In this document: piece by piece, positions 18,630 to 26,159 of the stretch
Numbering within the stretch: position 1 is the first letter of the stretch
How the letters are laid out: each line of letters opens with the position of its first letter
NCBI GenBank assembly: GCA_036500205.1
Contig: DASYCK010000125.1
Coordinates: 1-49,365, forward strand
DNA from: DASYCK01 sp036500205
GTDB lineage: Bacteria > Myxococcota_A > Polyangia > Fen-1088
DNA: 49,365 nt
Direction of reading: 5' to 3'
Notes under the pieces: generated by a model
Told to the model about the DNA's origin: nothing
Seen by the model: the letters and a program-made list of their open reading frames with translations, nothing else
Database searches by the model: none
Position numbers and translations under genes: made by a program

Positions 18630-19961
18630 CTATTCCCGCCGATCGTCGTCGGGAAACCGGCGGTCCGGGGCACTCTGCTCGGGGATCAGGTTGGCGATGG
18701 TCAGCCCCTGCGTGCGCTTCTGCCGGGACTGGTCGAGGTCGCTGGCCAGCGCGCGCAACACCGGGGACGTGGAGCCGTCCGCGATCTCGATGTCGCTCGA
18801 CCGGAACGCCGCCAGCACCTCGTCGACGGTGATGGTGGCCGCCGCGCGTCCGGGAATGTAGCCGTTGATGTCGCCGTGGACCTCGGCGATGAGGCCGCGC
18901 CCCTTCAACCGCTCCACGATGCGATCGACGACGTCGACCGCCAGGCCGAACTCGGTGACCAGGTTCGTCTTCTCGACCCCCTTGCCCGAGACTTCGTGCG
19001 CGCCGGCCACCACCGCCAGCAGCTGCGCCGCCAGCAGGCCGTTGATGGGGGCGTCGCCGTTCTGCCGGCGATCCTCGGCCTCCAGCAGGCGCAGGTTCTG
19101 CATCGCGAAGGCGATCTCGGCCCCCAGCAACACCAGCAGCCAGGAGGCGTAGATCCAGATCAGCAACAGCGGGATGAGGCCGAGCGATCCGTACACGCCG
19201 CTGTAGCTCTGCAGCAGCATGTTCTTGGCGAAGCGGACGAACGCCAGCTTCAGGAACTCGAGCACGACGGCGGTGAACAGGGCCCCCAGCGCCGCCGCGC
19301 TCCAGTTGACGGAGGTGCGCGGCAACAGCTTGTTCATGAACAGCAGCGCCAGCACCTCGATGGTCATCGGCACCAGGAAGCGCGCGGCGGCGCTGGCGCC
19401 CACCAGGCGCCCCGACCAGTACAGCGACACCGACGCCAGCGCCGGCAGCAGGGTCACCATCGCGTAGAACGTCAGGAACTTGCCGATCAGCGTGCGGCGC
19501 TGCCCGACCCGCCAGATGTCGTTGAAGATGTGCTCGACGTAGCTGTACAGCGAGTAGCAGGTGCTGATGGTGAAGAACAGCCCGGCGCCGCCCAGCGCGC
19601 CCACGCTGATGTTGCGCGAGAAGTCCTCGATATGGGCGGTGACGGCGTCCATGCCGGGAAACAGGCGGGTGCTGATGAAGTCGGACAGCCGCGACTGCGC
19701 GTCGAGGGAGCCGACGCTGCGCAGGATGGTGAAGGCGATGGCGGTCACCGGGACCAGCGACAGCGCCGTGTTGAAGGTCAGCGCCGACGCCTGCTGCGGG
19801 CACTTGTCGCGCGCCCACTGCTTGAGGATGCGGATCCCCAGCCGGGTCAGGTAGACGGCGGCGCGGGCGCGGCTCGACACCTCGGCCGTCGCGGCGGCGG
19901 TGTACGAGTTGTTGCCCAGGTAGGCGCGAATGTGTCCGAGGGTTCTGCGCACGCCGGTCAA
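18630..19961 (-). CDS. YihY/BrkB-family inner-membrane protein with C-terminal winged-helix-like region
   Basis: A 443-residue protein. Residues about 45-310 are the YihY domain with six hydrophobic helices, including the family stretch ASALTFNTALSLVPVTAIAF near 58-77, YGSLGLIPLLLIWIYASWL near 268-286, and GAEIAFAMQ just after. The last 120 residues are soluble and helix-rich (VVDRIVERLKGRGLIAEV) and resemble a winged helix as in other YihY proteins of this length. The start is TTG at 19961; an in-frame GTG at 19952 is an alternative and neither has a strong ribosome site. The function of YihY proteins is not settled; the old RNase BN label is incorrect. Confidence 0.85.
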   Translation of the reverse strand: MTGVRRTLGHIRAYLGNNSYTAAATAEVSSRARAAVYLTRLGIRILKQWARDKCPQQASALTFNTALSLVPVTAIAFTILRSVGSLDAQSRLSDFISTRLFPGMDAVTAHIEDFSRNISVGALGGAGLFFTISTCYSLYSYVEHIFNDIWRVGQRRTLIGKFLTFYAMVTLLPALASVSLYWSGRLVGASAAARFLVPMTIEVLALLFMNKLLPRTSVNWSAAALGALFTAVVLEFLKLAFVRFAKNMLLQSYSGVYGSLGLIPLLLIWIYASWLLVLLGAEIAFAMQNLRLLEAEDRRQNGDAPINGLLAAQLLAVVAGAHEVSGKGVEKTNLVTEFGLAVDVVDRIVERLKGRGLIAEVHGDINGYIPGRAAATITVDEVLAAFRSSDIEIADGSTSPVLRALASDLDQSRQKRTQGLTIANLIPEQSAPDRRFPDDDRRE

Positions 19962-20025
19962 GTACGCCCGAGGAGCGCCCGCCGCGCAAGTCCTTCATCC
20001 TTTCGCGCTCGCGGCCGACGCGCGG

Positions 20026-20775
20026 TCAGAACGTCAGCGCCACCCCGAACCGCAGGAATGCCCCGCTCAAGGACAGCTGACCGAGCGACAGCGGCTGCGC
20101 GGTCCGCCCCGCGGCGGGGGCCGCGCGGGCGGCGAGCGCCAGCGCGTAGCTGGGCGTGTACCCGTAGCCCCCCTCGCCGGTGAGCCAGATGCCGAAGGCG
20201 GGGGTCCGCTCTCCCGAGAGCTCTCCCATCCGAAAGGCCACGCCGGCCGCGCCGTCGACGGTGGGAAGCCACTTCGTCTGTGTGAGCGCGGGGGTGTCGA
20301 AGGCACGCGCCGACGAGGGCAGCCCGGACGGTTCGTAGAGCCGCGCGGCGGCCCGCACGGCACCCGGCGCGATGCGACCGTAGGCGAGCCAGCGCTTTCC
20401 CAGGGTGCGCCGACCCTGAACGGTGAAGGCCAGCCCTTGGACGGCCAGCGAGGACTCCGTCCCGCGCGCGTGCGAGCTGGCCGAGCCGTAACGCCACTCG
20501 AAGCCGAAGGCCAGGCCAGACATCTGCGACCTGCGGAGCCGGTACGAGACGGCGAGCGTGGTCTGGGTCAGCCCGTCGTTCGTGGAGAAGGCATCGAACC
20601 CCGCGCTGGGGACGCGATTGCCGCGGACGGCGAAGGCGGCCTCGAGCCCGAGGCTCGGCGGCCGCGCCGGCTGGTCGACGAGCGCGGCGTCGGTCGCTCC
20701 GGCGCGCGTCGCGGGCAAGGCGACGAGCGGCAGAGCCAGCGCGATCGCCAGCCAACGAGAGGAGTCAGGGCGCAT
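20026..20775 (-). CDS. Small outer-membrane beta-barrel protein
   Basis: A 249-residue exported protein with a Sec signal (RWLAIALALPLVALPATRAGA, cleaved near residue 27). The mature part is about ten amphipathic beta strands with aromatic ends and finishes FLRFGVALTF, a BAM-type C-terminal Phe signal. Its ATG lies inside the end of the preceding propeller lipoprotein gene (11-nt overlap), so the three genes 24096-20026 form one translationally coupled operon. Likely the membrane partner of the two lipoproteins. No named family is recognised. Confidence 0.75.
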   Translation of the reverse strand: MRPDSSRWLAIALALPLVALPATRAGATDAALVDQPARPPSLGLEAAFAVRGNRVPSAGFDAFSTNDGLTQTTLAVSYRLRRSQMSGLAFGFEWRYGSASSHARGTESSLAVQGLAFTVQGRRTLGKRWLAYGRIAPGAVRAAARLYEPSGLPSSARAFDTPALTQTKWLPTVDGAAGVAFRMGELSGERTPAFGIWLTGEGGYGYTPSYALALAARAAPAAGRTAQPLSLGQLSLSGAFLRFGVALTF

Positions 20776-22378
20776 GGATGGCCTCCAGCAAGATGCCTGT
20801 GACGATGGTGCGATTGTCCGGATGGGTGGCGGCCGTGGCGTCGTAGACGGTCGCGCCCCAGGTCCCCGCCTGGTCGAGCGCGACCAGCGAGCGGGCCGTC
20901 GTCGTCGGGCCGGTGGCGGCGATCTCGAACAGGTTCCAGATGGGCAGCTCGGTGCGCATCGCCTCGGGGTGGAGCGTCTGCAGGTCGACCGCGGCCAGCT
21001 GCGCCGCCCCCTCCTCGAACACCCAGGCGCGGTCGCCCGTCGTGGACGGCAGCACGCCGACCTCCCCGAGGGAGGTGAGAAACGGGGCGGAGGTGCGCGC
21101 CTTCAGATCGAGCAGAAAGAAATCGGAGCCGCGCGTCCCCAGGATCTTCAGCTCGGGATGGATGCCCGACACGTCCCGCACCGAGGTGACGGCCTCGGTG
21201 ACACCGACCGTCTCCACGCTGCGGTAGGGCTGACCGGCCACGCGCCCCAGCTCCCAGAAGGAGACGCCGCCGGCGGGGCCGTTCCACAGCAGGGCCACGT
21301 CGACGGCCGCCGTGGCCGGATCGCCCGCGCCCGATTGCGCGGTGACGAGCGACAGGCTGCGGTAAGCGGCGGGCAGCGCGACGTCGACGGTGAGGCCGGT
21401 CGTGGGATCGACCACCACCGCCTTGCTGGCGGTAGGCACGAGCACCGCCAGCGCCAGGGCGCCCGCGTCGGTACGCACCCAGGCGGCGTCGCTGGGAATT
21501 CCCCCCACGTCGGTGAGGTTCAGGGTCGGCGAGAAATCGCGGCCGGTGGTCGGCGCCAGGGTGGCCACGACGACGCTGGAGTCGTCGACGCGAATGGCGA
21601 GGCGCGCGTCGTTGGGCCCCGCGTCGCCGTCTGTCACCACCACGCCTGCGGGATGAAGCTGTCGAGCGTCCTGCCCCGACGAGAGCTGGATGGTGATCTC
21701 GGGCTCGGCGGGGTGCAGGAGGTCGATGATGGCGACGTCCTGCTCGGTCTCGACGACCAGCAGGCGGCGCGTGCCACCGGGGAGCTCCAGCGGATCGGTG
21801 AAGGTGAAGCGCTGCGGCTTGCCGCCGAAGCTGCGCAGCGTGTGCGAGATGGGGTTCGCCGCGGAGGCGGGCTGGCTCAGATCGACGAGCAGCAGCTCGT
21901 TGGGGTTACGCACCAGGCTCGTCGACGTGTCGTCGGCGAACAGCACCGCCCAGGCGCCGCGCGGATCGAGCGCCAGCCCCGTCAACGCCTCCGACAGCGG
22001 ATAGCGGGCCCGCGCGGCCGGAGCGCGGGTCACGATCTCCAGCGCGGGCGTCTGGGGAGCGGCGCCGCCGTGTCCGTCACCGTCGCCGTCCCCGGCCGAG
22101 ACGACGAACAGCTTCGAGCGATCCGGCGCGACGGCGCTCGCCTGCATCCCACGCTGGATGCCCACCGACGTCAGCGAGACCGCCTGCGCGTCGTCGGTCG
22201 TGAGCAGCACCACCCGCTCCTCGGCTGGATCGGTGATGGCGACGGCGTCGAGCAGCGCGAACGGCTGCACTGAATCGAGGGGCGCGTCCCAGCGCGGCCC
22301 ACGCTCGCCGCAGCCGCCGACGAGCAACGGCGCGAGGCCTCCGAGCATCGCCAGCATGGTCAGGTTCCGTGTCTTCAT
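20765..22378 (-). CDS. Beta-propeller-like lipoprotein (second of pair)
   Basis: A 537-residue lipoprotein. The ATG at 22378 overlaps the previous stop (ATGA) and gives a type II signal, MLAMLGGLAPLLVGGCGERG, with the lipid-attachment Cys near 24. The rest is made of repeated blades of about 45 residues with the pattern V-A-I-x-D/L-L...P and hydrophobic strand pairs (AVAPDRSKLFVVSA, GLALDPRGAWAVLFADD, RLLVVETEQDVAIIDL, AKVVVVDPTTGLTVDV-like), as in YncE/YVTN propellers. A short DGDGDGHGG run near 100 may be a metal-binding or linker loop. It probably sits on a membrane facing the periplasm or surface. Function unknown. Confidence 0.78.
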   Translation of the reverse strand: MKTRNLTMLAMLGGLAPLLVGGCGERGPRWDAPLDSVQPFALLDAVAITDPAEERVVLLTTDDAQAVSLTSVGIQRGMQASAVAPDRSKLFVVSAGDGDGDGHGGAAPQTPALEIVTRAPAARARYPLSEALTGLALDPRGAWAVLFADDTSTSLVRNPNELLLVDLSQPASAANPISHTLRSFGGKPQRFTFTDPLELPGGTRRLLVVETEQDVAIIDLLHPAEPEITIQLSSGQDARQLHPAGVVVTDGDAGPNDARLAIRVDDSSVVVATLAPTTGRDFSPTLNLTDVGGIPSDAAWVRTDAGALALAVLVPTASKAVVVDPTTGLTVDVALPAAYRSLSLVTAQSGAGDPATAAVDVALLWNGPAGGVSFWELGRVAGQPYRSVETVGVTEAVTSVRDVSGIHPELKILGTRGSDFFLLDLKARTSAPFLTSLGEVGVLPSTTGDRAWVFEEGAAQLAAVDLQTLHPEAMRTELPIWNLFEIAATGPTTTARSLVALDQAGTWGATVYDATAATHPDNRTIVTGILLEAIHAP

Positions 22379-24096
22379 GGCGTGACTCCATCGACCACCC
22401 GGGCGCCCAGATCGAAGCCGGTGAGTGTCTGCGGCGCGCCGCCCTCGAAGGGGATGAAGGTGATCCGTCCCTCGGGGTGGGATTGCGCCACGTAGCCACG
22501 GTTGGCGGCCGCCACCACGCCCGTGGCGATGGGGGGGCTGGCCAGCGCGAGCGTGGTGATGTCGAGGGCGGGGATACCGACGACGTAAGCGCCGTACCGG
22601 TGGGCGACGTCGTCGCGCACGGTGACCAACGTCCGATCCGAGGCGGGCGAGATCGCCACCGCCGTGGGGGGGGCGGTGGTCTCCTGAATGCGCCCCGCGC
22701 GGCTGCCGTCGAGCGGGACCACGCTGAATGCGTTCGCCACGACGAGGGGACCCTGCGGGGGGACGGCGCCGCCGCCCGCGCCGCCGTTGCCGCCGCCACC
22801 GTTGCCGCCCGCGCCACCGTTGTCGGCCGTGCCGGACGACGCGGGAGCTTGGTGCAGCACGATCCCGTACTGGCCGTCCGGCGTCGCCAGGATCGACAGC
22901 ACGGGCGCGTGGACGCGGAGGAGGTGGTACGTCCCGGTGCCCAGATCGACGACCGTCAGCCGCTCCGTCGCGGTGGCGTTCGAGAACAGGATCGCCTGCC
23001 TGGCGTCGGCGGTCAGCACCACGGACCCGATCGTCTCGCCGGTGATGATCTCGCTCAGCACGGTGCTCGGATCGTCGGCCGCGGTGGCGAGCGGCAGGAT
23101 CGCCACCTCGGCGGTCTCCCTGACCACCGCGATGGCGCGCGTTCCGTCGGCGGTCACGTCGAGATCGGTGACGGCCCCCGACAGCGTGACCTTTCCCAGC
23201 GCTCCCGTCGTCAGATCGACGATGCGGACGTCCGCGCTGCCCTCGCGCCGCACGACGGCCCGGCCCGCCGTGGTGACCGACACGTCGCGCGTGTCGGGGT
23301 CCTCCGTGGGATCGTCGGTCAGCGGGACATCGCGGACCACCTTCACCGCGCCGCCCGCAGCGGGCAGGCCCAGGACGCTGACGCCGTCTCCGGTCACGAC
23401 GTAGGCCTGGCTGTCGTCGGCCGAGAACGTGATCGAGACGGGGCGATAGCCGACGGCGAGGGTGGTCGCGGTCGGCGGCGCGGCGGTCAGATCGATCGCC
23501 GTCACATCCTGAAAGCCCTCGAGCGTCTTCGCGCGCGTCGGATCGGCGAGCGCCACCCGGCTGTTGGTCCAGGCGAGCGCGAAGTGGCCATCGGGGGAGA
23601 GCGCCCAGGCGTTCGCCAGCGGCGCGACGTCGGGGACCATCACGCTCGTCAGCTGCCCCGCCGTCGCGCGCAGCACCGTGGCGTCGTGAGACAGCACGTT
23701 CAGCACGATGACCTCGTCCGTCGCGCCGGGGACGCTGGCCAGGGTGGTGGGCGCGTTCCCCGCCTCCACGGTCTGGACGGCCAGGGTGGTCGCGTCGATG
23801 TACGCCACGCGGCCGCTGGTCGGGTTGGCGACCCAGACGTAGCGTCCGGTGGCGACGGGAACCTGGAAGGACGATTCGATCTCCTGCTCGGGGGGAAGGT
23901 CCGGTCCCGTCGTTCCGGCGTCCGCGCTGGAAGCGCCGCCGTTGCCACCGCGTCCCGAAGGGGCGCCGCCGCCCCCGCCTTTGAAGCCGGCGAAGCCGCC
24001 GATGTCGCCCGCCGCGGAGCTGCTGCCGCTGGCGCCACACCCGGCGAAGAGCAGAGCAGCCGTCGAAAACAGGAGGCGCGCTTCGGTGCTGATCAT
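22375..24096 (-). CDS. Beta-propeller lipoprotein with Gly-rich linkers (first of pair)
   Basis: A 573-residue lipoprotein. The start at 24096 gives a short type II signal ISTEARLLFSTAALLFAGCG with lipobox FAGC, followed by a Gly/Ser stalk (about 25-60). Propeller blades follow with YVTN-like patterns: RYVWVANPTSGRVAYIDATT near 83-102, DEVIVLNVLSHDATVLRA and GRAVVRREGSADVRIVDL. A second Gly/Asn-rich insertion (GGAGGNGGGGNGGAGGG, near 440) splits the last blades. An upstream in-frame extension exists but is charged and not signal-like. First gene of the operon that ends with the barrel protein. Confidence 0.78.
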   Translation of the reverse strand: MISTEARLLFSTAALLFAGCGASGSSSAAGDIGGFAGFKGGGGGAPSGRGGNGGASSADAGTTGPDLPPEQEIESSFQVPVATGRYVWVANPTSGRVAYIDATTLAVQTVEAGNAPTTLASVPGATDEVIVLNVLSHDATVLRATAGQLTSVMVPDVAPLANAWALSPDGHFALAWTNSRVALADPTRAKTLEGFQDVTAIDLTAAPPTATTLAVGYRPVSITFSADDSQAYVVTGDGVSVLGLPAAGGAVKVVRDVPLTDDPTEDPDTRDVSVTTAGRAVVRREGSADVRIVDLTTGALGKVTLSGAVTDLDVTADGTRAIAVVRETAEVAILPLATAADDPSTVLSEIITGETIGSVVLTADARQAILFSNATATERLTVVDLGTGTYHLLRVHAPVLSILATPDGQYGIVLHQAPASSGTADNGGAGGNGGGGNGGAGGGAVPPQGPLVVANAFSVVPLDGSRAGRIQETTAPPTAVAISPASDRTLVTVRDDVAHRYGAYVVGIPALDITTLALASPPIATGVVAAANRGYVAQSHPEGRITFIPFEGGAPQTLTGFDLGARVVDGVTP

Positions 24097-24269
24097 CGCT
24101 CGGTCGTCACAGCAACCGGTGTGCCGCCCCGCGGAATTCGGAATCGCGGGCCTTTCACCCTGGCGAATGCCACGGAGCGTGGGTTCCGGGACATTTTTGT
24201 CTCGGCCCCGTCGTGGTGGCCGCGCGGGCAATTTTTTGACGTACGCGCAGGCTCCGTTAGCGTTTGGAC

Positions 24270-24566
24270 ATGAAGATCGTTTCGGAGGAGCAGCGGGCGT
24301 TCGAGGCGATGCAACCCGAGCTGGTGCGGAGCCACCCGGGACAGTTCGCCGTGCTGTGTGGAAGCGGGCTGATGGGGATCTTCGAGACGGTGGACGAGGC
24401 GCTGCTGGCCAGCTCGCGCGAGTTCGACGCGGGCAAGTTGCCCGAGGGGGCGCCGATCTTCATCAGCGAGATCGCCGAGCGCGTCTCGCTGCGCGTGACG
24501 GCGCGGCCGTTCACCGCGGCGGAGACGCGGGACCGCGCTTCGACCGCGGGCGAAATTCAGGTCTGA
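24270..24566 (+). CDS. Small conserved-looking protein, possibly DUF5678-like
   Basis: A 98-residue soluble protein starting at ATG 24270 (a TTG two codons upstream is also possible). The visible shape is an N-terminal helix (SEEQRAFEAMQPELV), a strand pair GQFAVLCGSGLMGIFETVDEAL, then GAPIFISEIAE. This resembles the short domain found in proteins that read 'is it my turn/what am I' style beta-alpha modules such as DUF5678, but the match is loose. It is divergent from the propeller operon across a 173-nt gap, and no ribosome site is obvious. Confidence 0.6.
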   Translation: MKIVSEEQRAFEAMQPELVRSHPGQFAVLCGSGLMGIFETVDEALLASSREFDAGKLPEGAPIFISEIAERVSLRVTARPFTAAETRDRASTAGEIQV

Positions 24567-24743
24567 CGGTGCACTAGCGCCGCGCTGGATCTCCGCGCGC
24601 TCGCCGGCCCGGTTCGTCGCCGCGGGCGCGTTGCAAATCACCACCCGCTTGGATAGAACCGGCCGCCAGCTCGGACGGCGTGCGAAGACGCAAAGGTTCG
24701 TCCGCTGGTGCTCGTTTCTCTTCCATCCTCCTGGGGGATTGTC

Positions 24744-26150
24744 ATGCGACCCGTGAGCTCGTTCCGACGCACGCTGTTTTCGGCCCTGCTGCTGGCGCCC
24801 TTGCTGCTTTCGTCGCCGGCGTGCGTCGAGCAGGACGACGACAAGCCGACCGAGGAGGACATGAAGGCGGTCCGCGCCAACCTCCTCGCCACGCCGCCCA
24901 CCCCCAGGAGCGTGGTGAACGCCGACCTCGACGGCAAGCTCGCCTATCTGGGAATGGACTTCGATCCGCCCGTGGCGGAGCCCGGCAAGCCGCTCAAGCT
25001 GACCCACTACTGGAAGTCGGTGGCGTCGCCGGGGGATGGCTGGCGGATCTTCACGCACCTCGAGGGGAGCGATCATCAAGGGTTCCTCAACGCCGACCAC
25101 GGCCCCGTGGCGGGCAAGTATTCCGTCAACCAGTGGAAGCCCGGCGAGATCATCCGCGACGAGCAGACGGTGACGTTGCCCGCGAACTGGACGGCGAACG
25201 CCGTCCTCGTCTACGTGGGGAGCTGGCGCGGCCAGACACGGCTGACGGTGAAGAGCGGGCCCAGCGACGGCAACGGTCGGGTGCTGGCGGCGACCATTCC
25301 GGTGAAGAAGTCCGAGAAGCCGGCGGCGCCACGCAAACGCTACGTCGCGCGCCGGGTCGACACGCCCATCAAGATCGACGGCAAGCTGGATGAACAGGCC
25401 TGGAAGGACGCGCCGTCGACCGGCGCGTTCGTCAACACGATGAACGGCGGGCCCGCCGAGCCCGCCACCGAGGCGAAGCTGCTGTGGGATGACAAGTTCC
25501 TGTACGTGGCGTTCATGAACAGTGACCTCGACATCTGGTCGAGCCTGACCAAGCGCGACGACAAGCTGTGGACCCAGGAGGCGGACGAGATGATGATCGA
25601 CGCCGACGGCAACGGGCGCGGTTACATCGAGCTGCAGGTGGCGCCGAACGGGAACATCTTCGACACCTACCTGCCCACGTACCGCAAGTACGAGGACTCG
25701 CTCGATCCCAAGCTCAAGCCGTACTCGTGGAACTCGAAGATGAACGCCAAGGTGACGGTCGACGGCACGTTGAACAAGCATGACGATCAGGACCGGTCCT
25801 GGACGGTCGAGCTGGCGTTGCCGCTCGGTGACGTGAAGGGGATGGACGTGGCGGCGCCGCTGCCTCGGCTGCCCCCCAGCCAAGGCGACGTCTGGCGCGT
25901 GAACATGTTTCGCATGGACCTGCCGCAGGGGAAGGCGCAGCAGGCGGTCGGCTGGTCGCCTCCGCTGGTGGGTGACTTCCACGCGCTGGACAAGTTCGGC
26001 GAGCTGGCGTTCGGTGACGTGAACGGGAGCCTGACGCCTCCGCCCGCGCCGGCCGTCGCGGTGGAGCCCGCCGTTCCGGAGAAGAACGAGAAAAAGAAGG
26101 GCGGCAAGGGGCACGCCCACGCGAACCCAAAGAAGAAGGCCGCGGAGTAG
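24744..26150 (+). CDS. Secreted protein with N-terminal sandwich domain and CBM9-like domain
   Basis: A 468-residue exported protein with start at ATG 24744, preceded by GGGGGA at 7-8 nt. The N-terminus (RRTLFSALLLAPLLLSSPAC) looks like a lipoprotein signal, although the lipobox SPAC is atypical. Residues about 50-195 form a beta-sandwich (HYWKSVASPGDGWRIFTHLE). Residues about 205-430 match the family 9-like carbohydrate-binding domain: TPIKIDGKLDEQAWKDAP, AKLLWDDKFLYVAF, EADEMMIDADGNGRGYIELQ, and FRMD. The C-terminus is Pro/Ala-rich, then a Lys/Gly/His tail (EKKKGGKGHAHANPKKKAA). It probably binds polysaccharide or wall glycan at the cell surface. Its stop lies 9 nt from the converging kinase stop. 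Confidence 0.82.
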   Translation: MRPVSSFRRTLFSALLLAPLLLSSPACVEQDDDKPTEEDMKAVRANLLATPPTPRSVVNADLDGKLAYLGMDFDPPVAEPGKPLKLTHYWKSVASPGDGWRIFTHLEGSDHQGFLNADHGPVAGKYSVNQWKPGEIIRDEQTVTLPANWTANAVLVYVGSWRGQTRLTVKSGPSDGNGRVLAATIPVKKSEKPAAPRKRYVARRVDTPIKIDGKLDEQAWKDAPSTGAFVNTMNGGPAEPATEAKLLWDDKFLYVAFMNSDLDIWSSLTKRDDKLWTQEADEMMIDADGNGRGYIELQVAPNGNIFDTYLPTYRKYEDSLDPKLKPYSWNSKMNAKVTVDGTLNKHDDQDRSWTVELALPLGDVKGMDVAAPLPRLPPSQGDVWRVNMFRMDLPQGKAQQAVGWSPPLVGDFHALDKFGELAFGDVNGSLTPPPAPAVAVEPAVPEKNEKKKGGKGHAHANPKKKAAE

Positions 26151-26159
26151 CCGCGCCGC

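Noticed and set aside
18532..19998. Overlapping 488-codon minus-strand frame on the YihY gene
   Set aside because: Same strand but a different frame; only the 18630-19961 frame has membrane helices and YihY motifs.
22369..24273. Long plus-strand frame opposite the propeller lipoprotein
   Set aside because: Arg/Asp-rich shadow with no signal peptide or domain; the minus strand has a lipobox and YVTN blades.
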